Assembly (NCBI GenBank): GCA_051652785.1
Contig: JBOFUX010000087.1
Location: forward strand, 1-64,000
Direction: 5' to 3'
Length of the DNA stretch: 64,000 nt
DNA from: JAGNZR01 sp051652785
GTDB lineage: Bacteria; Fusobacteriota; Fusobacteriia; Fusobacteriales; Fusobacteriaceae
The notes beneath the pieces were generated by a model. That model saw only the letters and a list, made by a program, of their open reading frames with translations, was not told where the DNA came from and did no database searches. This document shows, one piece after another, positions 53,734-62,660 of this stretch. A program made the position numbers and the translations under genes. The stretch's first letter is position 1. Each line of letters begins with the position of its first letter.

Positions 53734-54687
53734 ATGAAACAAGAAATTGAGAAATATTGTGAAAGAGAAGAGGAAATAGACTTATACGAGCTATTGTTTA
53801 TAATTTTTAAAAATAAGAAGACTATTATTATAACAACGTTAGTAGTAATGGTATTATCTTTCACGGCTGCTCTTTATATAAGAGCAAATACTTATGTTAA
53901 ATATGGAGTAAAGATAGTCAGAGATTACTCTATTGAAAATAATATTTTTTTAAAAAAAGCAAAAATAATTCCTGAAAGAATCTCAATAGATACATTGTTA
54001 AAGAATGATGATGTTATTATAGCACTTTTTAAAAATCAAAAATTAGCAGACTTATATCATAAATCAGTTAGTTTAAAGACTGATGACATCTCAATAATGA
54101 GAAATTTTATATTGGAAAAAATTAAAATTAATACTAATAAAGAAGAGAAACTTCTTTTAGAAGAAAGACCATCTATAGAATTTGATTTTTTAGGAAATAG
54201 AAATTTAAGTGTAGAAATAGGGGATTTATTAATAAAGCTATATACTGAAGAATATCTAAATAAAATTTATGAAAAAATTAATTTTAGATATGATTTTGTG
54301 TCTAATGAAAGAGAAAAATTAAGAAAAGATTTTGAAAAAGTGGATCTTAAAATTAAAAATGTTATGAATATAGAGTTCTCTAATAATTATAATAATTTAA
54401 ATTTAGAACAAATTATCGCTCTAAAATATCCTGTATTATTTAGTGAATTGAGTAATATTAGAAATCTTTATAATGAATATAATGAGGAATTAATAGGTTT
54501 AACTGGATTTAAAAACGATAAAAATAAAAAAGAGATTTTGAAAAAAACGTCTTCTTATTATGAAATAAAAACTAAAAGTAAAGCTAAATTGATATTAGTC
54601 GTGGGGATAGTACTTGGTTTAATGCTGGGAATTACTTTGGCATTTATAAAAGAATTTGTAGAAAAATATAAGAAAAAATATGGTTAA
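53734..54687 (+). CDS. Wzz/chain-length-determinant family protein
   Basis: 317 residues with the two-helix polysaccharide co-polymerase layout. Helices are at about 30-50 (TIIITTLVVMVLSFTAAL) and 285-305 (LILVVGIVLGLMLGITLAF), with a periplasmic, partly coiled-coil part between them. An acidic N-terminal EEEIDLYELLFIIFKNKK is typical of Wzz. It regulates O-antigen or capsule chain length. The C-terminal tail is short, without a tyrosine-kinase domain. AGAGG precedes ATG, 25 nt after the dehydratase. Confidence 0.85.
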   Translation: MKQEIEKYCEREEEIDLYELLFIIFKNKKTIIITTLVVMVLSFTAALYIRANTYVKYGVKIVRDYSIENNIFLKKAKIIPERISIDTLLKNDDVIIALFKNQKLADLYHKSVSLKTDDISIMRNFILEKIKINTNKEEKLLLEERPSIEFDFLGNRNLSVEIGDLLIKLYTEEYLNKIYEKINFRYDFVSNEREKLRKDFEKVDLKIKNVMNIEFSNNYNNLNLEQIIALKYPVLFSELSNIRNLYNEYNEELIGLTGFKNDKNKKEILKKTSSYYEIKTKSKAKLILVVGIVLGLMLGITLAFIKEFVEKYKKKYG

Positions 54688-54757
54688 AAATATAAATAAT
54701 ATATAGATTTAAAAATAGCTAAAGCTAGTGGTTTTATACACTTTTAGGTAAATAAAT

Positions 54758-54793
54758 AAAATGAGGAGAGTTCTATAGAACTCTCCTCATTTT
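54758..54793. terminator. bidirectional terminator after the Wzz gene
   Basis: An 18-bp perfect stem (54758-54775 with 54776-54793) containing ATGAGGAGAG and CTCTCCTCAT, with A residues before and T residues after. It serves the plus-strand Wzz gene and the convergent Rep-like gene whose stop is at 54823. Confidence 0.9.
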
Positions 54794-54822
54794 TGTGAAA
54801 AATAGAATATTTAGGACAGTGA

Positions 54823-55902
54823 TTATTTAATACATTTTTGATAAATTGTGATATTAGATAATTCTTTTGGACTAAATGTAAGCTCCAATTTTATATTTTC
54901 ACTAATAATAGTTATTGTTTTTTTAGGAATTAAAGAATAAAGTTGTTTGGTTAAATTTGTATAGTAATCAAATGTAACAATTTCAGAAAAATCCAAGTTA
55001 ATAATTTCTTTATAAACAGCTTTTATAAATAAGTTTATAGTTGGAGTTAAGATTTCAATGTTGTTCAACAGAATATAAAAACTTCCAATTTTATTTAACA
55101 ATACATTTTCTAATAGTTCGTCAAAAGTTAAATTATATTTATTTTTATTCTTTATAGTGAAAATAATTTTAGATTTTACATACTCATAATTATTGATATT
55201 TAGAGAACTTAATATTAATGAGTATATTTTATTTGGGTTAGAAATATGATGTTTATAAAATTTTAAAATTATTTTTGCATAGTTTTTAATAGTGTTAATT
55301 CTCGAATTTTCTATTAAAAATACTATTTTCCAAATATCATTTTCTTTTATTAAGGAAAACTCTATTTTAAAATCAGTATTTTTGTTTATATCTTCAACTA
55401 AAGGGATGAGTCTAAATCTTTTTAGGTCATAGTGTCGTAAATAAAAATCAAGTATTAAAATTTCTCTAAATTTTTCTAACTCAATAGTTATTTTACTTTT
55501 TAGCATATTTTCTTTTAAAATTTTATAGAAAAAATCGATAGAAAAAGAATATTTTAAAAATAATACTTCTTTTAATGAATAATTTAAAATTTTTTCTTTA
55601 TCAGTTAAATATTCTATAAATTCAAAATTAAAATTTACTTTAATTGTTTTTTCATTAATAATTAAAGAGGAAAAAAATGGACAATAAACTTTAGCAACTT
55701 CTGACTCAAGAAAATAGATTCCCTTTTTAGAAAGTCTCTCAACAAAATTGTTTTTAGAATTATTAAGTTTAGGTATCTCTAATTCTTCTAATAAAAACTT
55801 CATTTTTTCATTTTTAAAATATTTTTCTAGAAAAAAAATTAAAATAATTTTTTCATCTTTAGTTAAATATGACGAAAATTCTACAAAATATTTATTTTTC
55901 AT
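54823..55902 (-). CDS. Rep_3-like (plasmid replication initiator type) protein
   Basis: 359 residues. The pattern resembles the winged-helix initiators of the RepB/Rep_3 family. The first winged-helix region (about 10-190) has YLTKDEKIILIFFLEKYF, then CPFFSSLIINEKTIKVNFN, then SLKEVLFLKYSFSIDFFYKIL and LDFYLRHYDLKRFRLIPLVEDIN. A second region (about 225-275) has HISNPNKIYSLIL and YVKSKIIFTIKNKNK. About 80 C-terminal residues are unassigned. No plasmid genes or clear iteron array lie nearby. It could be a plasmid relic, an integrated-element initiator or a domesticated regulator. RBS AGAGGAG precedes ATG. Confidence 0.6.
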   Translation of the reverse strand: MKNKYFVEFSSYLTKDEKIILIFFLEKYFKNEKMKFLLEELEIPKLNNSKNNFVERLSKKGIYFLESEVAKVYCPFFSSLIINEKTIKVNFNFEFIEYLTDKEKILNYSLKEVLFLKYSFSIDFFYKILKENMLKSKITIELEKFREILILDFYLRHYDLKRFRLIPLVEDINKNTDFKIEFSLIKENDIWKIVFLIENSRINTIKNYAKIILKFYKHHISNPNKIYSLILSSLNINNYEYVKSKIIFTIKNKNKYNLTFDELLENVLLNKIGSFYILLNNIEILTPTINLFIKAVYKEIINLDFSEIVTFDYYTNLTKQLYSLIPKKTITIISENIKLELTFSPKELSNITIYQKCIK

Positions 55903-56032
55903 AAAATATTCTCCTCTTTAATATAATAAAAAATAACGAAATTTAACTATTAAAAACTTCGCTCTTGTTTTCACCAGTAAAAACACCTTAAAAAAATAAA
56001 AACAACGAAAATAAGAACTTTTTGTTTGTAAA

Positions 56033-56061
56033 TTGACACTATTGTAATTTTATGTTATTGT
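56033..56061 (+). promoter_or_regulatory. possible promoter of the PTS EIIC-GH4 operon
   Basis: -35 TTGACA (56033-56038), 17-nt spacer, -10 TATTGT (56056-56061). The leader to the EIIC start is about 90 nt. No ribonucleic antiterminator-type hairpin was seen in it. Confidence 0.6.
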
Positions 56062-56157
56062 TAGTCTATCATAATATCAATAAAGTTTCAAATTAAATTA
56101 AAATTTTTGTTCTAGAGAATACTTTGATTTTTTTTAAAAAATAAAGGGGGGATTCTT

Positions 56158-57528
56158 ATGTCAGCAATGAATCGTTTGAATAATTTTCTAGAAAAATATT
56201 TTTTACCTGTAGCAATAAAAATCTCATCACAAATACATATCCAAGCAATCAGAGATGGATTAATTCTATCAATGCCCCTTCTAATAGTAGGTTCAATATT
56301 TTTAATTTTTGGATATTTGCCAATACCTGGGTATCCAGAGTTTATGTCTAAAATATTTGGAACTCTATGGCAAGAAAGACTCTTATATCCAGTTCAAGTA
56401 ACCTTCGATATTATGGCCTTATTTATTGCTATTGGCGTGGCATATAGACTTGCAGAAAAAAGAAAAGTAGATCAACTTTCTTGTGCTGTAATCTCTTTAA
56501 CTGCTTTTTTATTATTAACACCATTTAAGATTAATTTTTTTCATAATGATATTTTTTTAAATATAAAAGGAATTGATTTAGGTTTAATTGGGAGTAAGGG
56601 GATATTCGTAGCTATTATAATAGGAATTTTAACAACTGAAATAGTGAAATTTTCTGTAAATAAGAACTTAATGATTAAAATGCCAGATTCGGTTCCACCT
56701 GCAGTTAGTAAATCTTTTTCTGCTCTTATCCCTGCTTTAATGGTTATTTTATTAGCACTGTTAATAAGAATTTTATTTGAAATTACATCTTTTGAACATA
56801 TTCACAATTTTATTATTTTTATTATTGGAAAACCCCTGACATATTTAGGGAGTTCTTTTATAGGAACTTTATTGGCAGTTTTAGCTACTCAATTATTTTG
56901 GGCTATGGGATTGCATGGAGCGTCTATAGTAGGCTCTGTTATGACTCCAGTTTGGTTAACTATGATGGATCAAAACAGGATAGCTTTTCAAGGAGGAGAA
57001 ATAATTCCTAATATAAGTGGAAGTAGTTTTATATTTTTAGTTTCTAAAATTGGAGGTTCGGGTTTAACACTGAGTTTGGCATTTTTTATGGCTTTTTTCG
57101 CAAAAAGTAAACAACTGAAGGAAATTGGAAAAATTTCTTTAGGTCCTGGAATATTTAATATAAATGAACCTATTATTTTTGGAACTCCTATTGTTATGAA
57201 TCCTATTTTGATGATTCCATTTATTATTGCTCCTTTAATAAGCACTGGAATTATATATTTAGCTATGAAACTTGGAATTGTAGCAATGACAAATGGAGTA
57301 AATATCCCCTGGACTCTGCCAGCCCCAATTTATGGATATTTGATTACAGGTGGTAGTGTTTCTGGTGCAGCAGCAGCGTGCGTAGTTTTTATTATATCGG
57401 GAATTATATATTATCCTTTTTTTAAAATTTATGATGCTGAAAAAGTAAAAGAAGAACTAGATTATGTTGAAGAAATAAAACAAAATAATTTTGAGGAGGA
57501 TATGAGTGAAGAGATTGAAATAATATAA
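56158..57528 (+). CDS. PTS EIIC component, cellobiose/diacetylchitobiose (Lac family) type
   Basis: 456 residues with about eight to ten membrane helices. It imports a beta-linked disaccharide with phosphorylation by separate EIIA and EIIB proteins, neither of which is nearby. Family features are AIRDGLILSMPLLIVGSIFL near residue 32, FWAMGLHGASIVGSVM, and the substrate-site GPGIFNINEPIIFGTPIVMNP near 332-352. The C-terminus is acidic. Paired with the GH4 enzyme downstream, which should cleave the imported phospho-sugar. GGGGGG precedes ATG. Confidence 0.9.
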   Translation: MSAMNRLNNFLEKYFLPVAIKISSQIHIQAIRDGLILSMPLLIVGSIFLIFGYLPIPGYPEFMSKIFGTLWQERLLYPVQVTFDIMALFIAIGVAYRLAEKRKVDQLSCAVISLTAFLLLTPFKINFFHNDIFLNIKGIDLGLIGSKGIFVAIIIGILTTEIVKFSVNKNLMIKMPDSVPPAVSKSFSALIPALMVILLALLIRILFEITSFEHIHNFIIFIIGKPLTYLGSSFIGTLLAVLATQLFWAMGLHGASIVGSVMTPVWLTMMDQNRIAFQGGEIIPNISGSSFIFLVSKIGGSGLTLSLAFFMAFFAKSKQLKEIGKISLGPGIFNINEPIIFGTPIVMNPILMIPFIIAPLISTGIIYLAMKLGIVAMTNGVNIPWTLPAPIYGYLITGGSVSGAAAACVVFIISGIIYYPFFKIYDAEKVKEELDYVEEIKQNNFEEDMSEEIEII

Positions 57529-57565
57529 AAGGAAATAATTCATAAATAAACTTGGAGGGATAGAA

Positions 57566-58912
57566 ATGAAAAAAAAATTAAAAATAGTTACTATTGGCGG
57601 AGGGTCCTCATATACTCCTGAAATAATAGAAGGTTTTATAAAAAGATATAGTGAATTACCCATTTCAGAACTTTGGTTAGTGGATATTGAGGACGGAGAA
57701 GAAAAGTTAGAAATAGTGGGCAATTTAGCAAAAAGAATGGTAGAAAAAGCTAATCTTAAAAACGATTTTAAAATTTATTTAACCTTGGATAGAAAAGTAG
57801 CTTTAAAAGATGCAGATTTTGTAATTACGCAATTTAGAGTAGGACTTTTAGAGGCAAGAATAAGGGATGAAAAAATACCACTGAGATATGGAATGATTGG
57901 ACAAGAAACAAATGGTGCTGGAGGTTTTGCAAAAGCGTTAAGAACAATTCCAGTGATATTAGACATTTGTAAAGATATAACTGAATTGTGCCCAGAGGCA
58001 TGGCTTGTGAATTTTACAAATCCAAGTGGAATGGTAACAGAAGCGGTTATAAAATATTATCCAAAGATAAAAATAGCTGGTCTTTGCAACGTTCCAATAG
58101 GTGTTAGAAAATCAGTTGTAGAGGCTTTAAAAGCTAAAGATAGTGAGGTGGAATTAATTTGTGGAGGATTAAATCATTTTTTCTGGGGAAGAAAAGTTTT
58201 ACACAACGGAATTGATAAAACAAAGGAAGCTGTTATTGGAGTTTTAGAGGATATAGAAAACTCTCCTGCAAATATAAAAATGAGAGAACCGTGGTTGAAA
58301 GAACAAATTATGGATTTAGGAATGATTCCTTGTGCATATCATAGATATTATTATTTGACAGATGAAATGTTAAGAGCTCAAATTGCAGATGTAAAATCTG
58401 GGAAAGGAACAAGAGGGGAACAAGTTAAAATTATGGAAAAGGAACTTTTTGAATTGTATAAAGATCCTAATTTAAAGGAAAAACCTAAACAATTAGAGCA
58501 GAGAGGAGGACAGTATTATTCTGATGCTGCATGTGAGCTTATTAATTCTATTTATAATGATAAGGGTACAATTATTGTAGTTTCTACTAAAAATAATGGA
58601 ATTATCGATTGTTTGCCTAATAATTGTGCGGTTGAAGTTAGTGCTAAAATTTATAAGGATGGTATAAAGCCTTTTTCACAAGAATCAATGCCATTAGAAG
58701 CTAGAGGACTTTTGCAATTGATGAAATGCTTTGAAGAAATGACGATAGAGGCCGCAGTTACAGGGAATTATCAAAAAGCCATACATGCATTAACTTTAAA
58801 CCCACTTGTTAATAGTGGAAATCAAGTTAAGACAATGTTTGATGAAATTATTAGAGAAAATTGGGATTATTTACCAAAGTTTCACCATGCAATTTCTAAA
58901 AAAAAATATTAA
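57566..58912 (+). CDS. GH4 6-phospho-beta-glucosidase
   Basis: 448 residues. A NAD- and Mn2+-dependent glycosidase that splits 6-phospho-beta-glucosides by a redox elimination mechanism. The NAD site is TIGGGSSYTPE (about 9-19). The metal ligands are C174 in GLCNVPIG and H204 in GLNHFFWG. NGAGGFAKALRTIP and VNFTNPSGMVTEA are conserved. It is nearest the CelF/ChbF/LicH group, matching cellobiose- or chitobiose-type uptake by the EIIC upstream. It has a GGAGG site and lies 37 nt from EIIC. Confidence 0.92.
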   Translation: MKKKLKIVTIGGGSSYTPEIIEGFIKRYSELPISELWLVDIEDGEEKLEIVGNLAKRMVEKANLKNDFKIYLTLDRKVALKDADFVITQFRVGLLEARIRDEKIPLRYGMIGQETNGAGGFAKALRTIPVILDICKDITELCPEAWLVNFTNPSGMVTEAVIKYYPKIKIAGLCNVPIGVRKSVVEALKAKDSEVELICGGLNHFFWGRKVLHNGIDKTKEAVIGVLEDIENSPANIKMREPWLKEQIMDLGMIPCAYHRYYYLTDEMLRAQIADVKSGKGTRGEQVKIMEKELFELYKDPNLKEKPKQLEQRGGQYYSDAACELINSIYNDKGTIIVVSTKNNGIIDCLPNNCAVEVSAKIYKDGIKPFSQESMPLEARGLLQLMKCFEEMTIEAAVTGNYQKAIHALTLNPLVNSGNQVKTMFDEIIRENWDYLPKFHHAISKKKY

Positions 58913-58931
58913 GATAAAAATAAAAAATGGA

Positions 58932-58980
58932 TTATATAAAAAAGAGATAAATTAATTAAATTTATCTCTTTTTTATATAA
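58932..58980. terminator. bidirectional terminator after the GH4 gene
   Basis: A perfect 22-bp stem (58932-58953 with 58959-58980) around a 5-nt loop, with core AAGAGATAAATT/AATTTATCTCTT and A and T runs at the two ends. It separates the convergent GH4 and gltX genes. Confidence 0.88.
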
Positions 58981-59045
58981 AATTTTAATATTAATTTTCA
59001 GTGTTTACACAAAACTTAAAACACTCCTTAAGATTATAAAATATA

Positions 59046-60557
59046 TTATATATTATATTTTTTTATCATACTATTAATTCTAGATAAAGTCCGCTCTCTA
59101 CCAATAATAAACACTAAATTGTAGAGGTCAGCCCCCTTAGCTAAACCAGTTAAAACAGCTCTTAAAGGCATATAAACCTTTCCAGGACCTTCTCCTATTT
59201 CTTCAAGAGTTATATTTAATACTGCTTTAGCCTCTTCTAATGATATTTCGTTACTTGAAAAACTTTTTATTTTTTCAGCAAAAAGTAAAATCGATTTTTT
59301 TCCTATTTCATCTTTTATAGCACTATATAATCTTTCGGTACTTTTAATCTCTTTTTTATCCATTGCAAGAGTCATTTCAGGCAGCGAAAATTCATCTTTG
59401 AAGTATACCTCAGAAGTAATTGCTATTTCTTTTAAGGTAGTGCAAAATTCCCTTTGCAATTCAACTATTTTAGTAAGTGTTAAGTATTCTTTTTCAGTAA
59501 GAGTATCACCTATATACCCATACTCTTTAAAAAATGGGATAGTTAAATCAGTTAGTTCTTTTAAATCTTTAAGTCTCATATGTTGATTGTTTACCCATCC
59601 TAATTTAACTAAATCAAAAACAGGTCCTCCAAGAGCAACTCTATCAATATTAAAATTTTCTTTAAATTCATCAAGGGTAAAAATTTCTTTGTTATCTCCA
59701 AAAGAATACCCCATAAGTCCTAAGAAATTGATAAGTCCTTCTTTTAAATATCCTTCATTTTTATACCAGATAAGCGAAACAGGATTTTTTCTTTTAGATA
59801 TTTTTGTTTTGTCACTATTTCTTAAGAGTGGCATGTGAATAAACTCAGGGGCGTCCCATTTGAATGCTCTATAAAGTTGAATATGTTTAGGTGTTGAAGG
59901 TATCCATTCTTCAGCTCTAATTACATGAGTAATTCCCATTAAGTGATCATCTACAACGTTTGCTAAATGATAAGTGGGATAACCGTCTCCTTTAAGTAAA
60001 ACTTGATCATCAATTTTATCATTATCAAAAACAATATCCCCTCTAAGTCTATCGTGAATTATAGTTGTACCGTCATAAGGCATTCTAAGTCTAATTACAT
60101 ATTCTTCTCCTGCTACAAGTTTAGAATTAACTTCTTCTTTAGAAAGAGACCTACAATGACCGTCATAACCTGGAGCTTTTCCCATAGTTTTTTGTCTATC
60201 TCTAAGATTAGTTAATCTTTCTTCCGAACAAAAACAATAATATGCTTCACCATCTTCAACTAATTTTTTAGCATAGTCTCCGTATATATGAAATCTATCA
60301 GATTGTCGATATGGACCGCAGTTACCACCAACATCTGGTCCTTCTTTCCAATTTAACCCTAACCAACCAAGAGTATCAAAAATAACTTGCTCAGATCCTT
60401 CTGTATATCTATTTTGATCTGTATCTTCTATTCTAAGTATAAATTCTCCATTATTGACATGGGCAAAGGCTATGTTAAAAAGAGCTATATAAGCAGTTCC
60501 AACATGGGGATCTCCAGTAGGAGACGGTGCTATTCGAGTTCTTACTTTTCTTTCCAT
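59046..60557 (-). CDS. gltX: Glutamyl-tRNA synthetase
   Basis: 503 residues. It charges tRNA-Glu. The class I motif reads RIAPSPTGDPHVGTAY (HIGH variant HVGT, about residues 7-22). The KMSKS loop is KISKRK (about 254). RIEDTDQNRY and YQSD-like GPYRQSDRF are conserved. The C-terminal helical anticodon-binding domain begins near 330. GGAGG lies before ATG. Confidence 0.95.
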   Translation of the reverse strand: MERKVRTRIAPSPTGDPHVGTAYIALFNIAFAHVNNGEFILRIEDTDQNRYTEGSEQVIFDTLGWLGLNWKEGPDVGGNCGPYRQSDRFHIYGDYAKKLVEDGEAYYCFCSEERLTNLRDRQKTMGKAPGYDGHCRSLSKEEVNSKLVAGEEYVIRLRMPYDGTTIIHDRLRGDIVFDNDKIDDQVLLKGDGYPTYHLANVVDDHLMGITHVIRAEEWIPSTPKHIQLYRAFKWDAPEFIHMPLLRNSDKTKISKRKNPVSLIWYKNEGYLKEGLINFLGLMGYSFGDNKEIFTLDEFKENFNIDRVALGGPVFDLVKLGWVNNQHMRLKDLKELTDLTIPFFKEYGYIGDTLTEKEYLTLTKIVELQREFCTTLKEIAITSEVYFKDEFSLPEMTLAMDKKEIKSTERLYSAIKDEIGKKSILLFAEKIKSFSSNEISLEEAKAVLNITLEEIGEGPGKVYMPLRAVLTGLAKGADLYNLVFIIGRERTLSRINSMIKKYNI

Positions 60558-60609
60558 GGTTAATCCTCCTAAAATATTATATATAAACTATAGGTTAGTT
60601 TTACCTTCT

Positions 60610-60638
60610 TTTAATATAATTTAGTTTAATATAATTTA
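60610..60638. repeat. 14-bp direct repeat upstream of gltX
   Basis: TTTAATATAATTTA occurs at 60610-60623 and 60625-60638, separated by one G. On the minus strand each copy contains TATATT, a possible -10 box, so the pair may hold or duplicate the gltX promoter. Confidence 0.5.
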
Positions 60639-60679
60639 AATTAATTATATCATAGAGTACAATAATTTTCTATAACAAA

Positions 60680-60705
60680 AAGAAGTGGACTTGCCGCCAC
60701 TTCTT
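60680..60705 (-). terminator. terminator of proS
   Basis: AAGAAGTGG (60680-60688) and CCACTTCTT (60697-60705) form a 9-bp stem with an 8-nt loop. On the minus strand the T-rich end at 60675-60681 follows the stem. It lies 8 nt after the proS stop. Confidence 0.85.
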
Positions 60706-60712
60706 AAAAAAA

Positions 60713-62428
60713 TTAATATTTTATCATTAACTCTTTAATTGTAGAAACAGCATCCACTTTATTGATCTCTAAGGTTTCACCAGTTTTTCTTATTTTAAGT
60801 TCAACTATTCCTTCATTGGCTCTTTTACCAGAAACAATTTTAAAAGGGAAGCCAATTAAATCAGCATCTTTAAATTTAAATCCAGTTCTTTCATCTCTAT
60901 CATCTAATATAACGTCTATATTAGATGATAGTAAAGAGTTGTAGATTTCCTCAGCTACTTCCATTTGAGCAACGTCTTTTATATTGGCAGGAATAACGTC
61001 TACAACAAAGGGTGCAATAGCTGATGGCCAAATAATTCCATTTTCATCATTATTTTGTTCAATAGCCGCAGCCATAGTTCTGGAAACTCCTACTCCATAA
61101 CATCCCATAATTATTGTTTGAGCAATTCCGCCTTCATCTAAAAAAGTTGCTTTAAGAGCTTTGGAATATTTTGTTCCAAGTTTAAATATATGCCCACACT
61201 CTATTCCTCTAGCAGATTTTAGAGTTCCACTACATTTAGAACACATTTCTCCTTCTCTAACATTTTTAATATCACCAACAATATCACCAGTATAATCTAT
61301 ACCATAATTAACATCTATATAGTGCATGTCAAGTTGGTTTCCACCAGCGGTATGATTAGGAATAGAAACAACACTAGGATCAACTATAACTTTAATATTT
61401 TTTGATTTTAAGTCGATTCCATAAGGACCAATAAAGCCTTTAATTAAATCTAAATTATTTAATTCTTCATCATTTAGCATAATAACCTCTAAAGTATTCA
61501 GAACATTTTTAAGTTTAGTTTCATTAACTTCAAAATCTCCCCTAATAAGAACCATGTAAATTTCATCAGTTACCATATCTCGATACATCATAGCTTTAAC
61601 AGTTCTGTTAGCAGGTATTTTTAAGAAATTAACAACATCATCAATTTTAGTAATATTAGGAGTATGCATCATAGAAGGTTTTTTTAGAGCTATAGTTTTA
61701 GCATTAAGAACTTTACTTTTAGCAGTTTCAACATTTGCCGCATAGTCACAAGAATCACAGAAAATAATTTCATCCTCACCAGAGTCAGCAAGAACATGAA
61801 ACTCTTGGGAACCATTTCCTCCAATAGCACCAGAATCAGCTTCTACTGCTCTAAAAGAAAGTCCACATCTCTCAAGAATTTTAGAGTAAGCAACTTTCAT
61901 ATTTTCAAATTCCTTATCTAAACATTCAGAGGACGCATGAAAAGAGTAAGCATCTTTCATTAAAAACTCTCTGCATCTCATAAGACCAAATCGAGGTCTT
62001 CTTTCATCTCTGACTTTAGTCTGAATCTGATAAAGACTTATAGGCAAAGATTTGTATGAAGAAATATCATTTCTTATGATGTCTGTAACAACTTCTTCAT
62101 GTGTAGGGCCAAGAACAAAATCTCTTTGGTGTCTATCTTTAAGTCTCACCATTTCAGATCCCATAGTGTCCCAACGACCACTCTCTTTCCAAAGTTCAGC
62201 AGGTTGAAGTATAGGCATAAAAATTTCTTGAGAACCTACTTTTTCCATTTCTTCTCTAACTATTTTTTCTACTTTTCGAAGAGCTTTATATCCAAGTGGT
62301 AAATAAGAATATATCCCACTTGCTAATTTTTTAATCATTCCAGACCTCATCATAAGAATATGACTAATAACTTCGGCTTCTTTAGGTGTTTCTTTGAGAG
62401 TTTTAACATAGTATTTACTAAATTTCAT
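60713..62428 (-). CDS. proS: Prolyl-tRNA synthetase, bacterial type
   Basis: 571 residues from ATG at 62428, spaced 9 nt from AAGGGG; an ATG at 62437 abuts that site. It charges tRNA-Pro. Class II motifs are visible: RSGMIKKLASGIYSYLPLG near the N-terminus, motif 2 in RPRFGLMRCREFLMKDAYSFH (in part, about 140-160), and motif 3 GVGVSRTMAA near 447. The bacterial INS editing domain (about 225-400) with HTAGGNQLDMHY is present. The C-terminal anticodon domain has DDRDERTGFKFKDADLIGFP. Confidence 0.96.
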   Translation of the reverse strand: MKFSKYYVKTLKETPKEAEVISHILMMRSGMIKKLASGIYSYLPLGYKALRKVEKIVREEMEKVGSQEIFMPILQPAELWKESGRWDTMGSEMVRLKDRHQRDFVLGPTHEEVVTDIIRNDISSYKSLPISLYQIQTKVRDERRPRFGLMRCREFLMKDAYSFHASSECLDKEFENMKVAYSKILERCGLSFRAVEADSGAIGGNGSQEFHVLADSGEDEIIFCDSCDYAANVETAKSKVLNAKTIALKKPSMMHTPNITKIDDVVNFLKIPANRTVKAMMYRDMVTDEIYMVLIRGDFEVNETKLKNVLNTLEVIMLNDEELNNLDLIKGFIGPYGIDLKSKNIKVIVDPSVVSIPNHTAGGNQLDMHYIDVNYGIDYTGDIVGDIKNVREGEMCSKCSGTLKSARGIECGHIFKLGTKYSKALKATFLDEGGIAQTIIMGCYGVGVSRTMAAAIEQNNDENGIIWPSAIAPFVVDVIPANIKDVAQMEVAEEIYNSLLSSNIDVILDDRDERTGFKFKDADLIGFPFKIVSGKRANEGIVELKIRKTGETLEINKVDAVSTIKELMIKY

Positions 62429-62476
62429 ACTTTTCATCCCCTTACTATAGTTGTATATAAATTATTGTTAGATTAA

Positions 62477-62505
62477 ATTGTATCAATAAAAAATATGGTA
62501 GTCAA
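62477..62505 (-). promoter_or_regulatory. proS promoter
   Basis: On the minus strand: -35 TTGACT (62505-62500), 17-nt spacer, -10 TACAAT (62482-62477), about 48 nt before the proS start. The short leader leaves no room for a T-box. Confidence 0.75.
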
Positions 62506-62660
62506 GTTTATATACTAAATTGTTTGAATTTATTTGATTTTATGGTACTATTATATACGTTAATAATCAATAACAACATTGCTAAATATTAAATTTAAAA
62601 GTTTAATTTAGTATATGTTTTCTATAGAGGGGGATGAATTATTTTTTTAATGGAGGTTTT

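Noticed and set aside
62429..62660. T-box leader for proS
   Set aside because: The likely transcription start is only about 40 nt before the start codon; no specifier loop or T-box sequence was seen.
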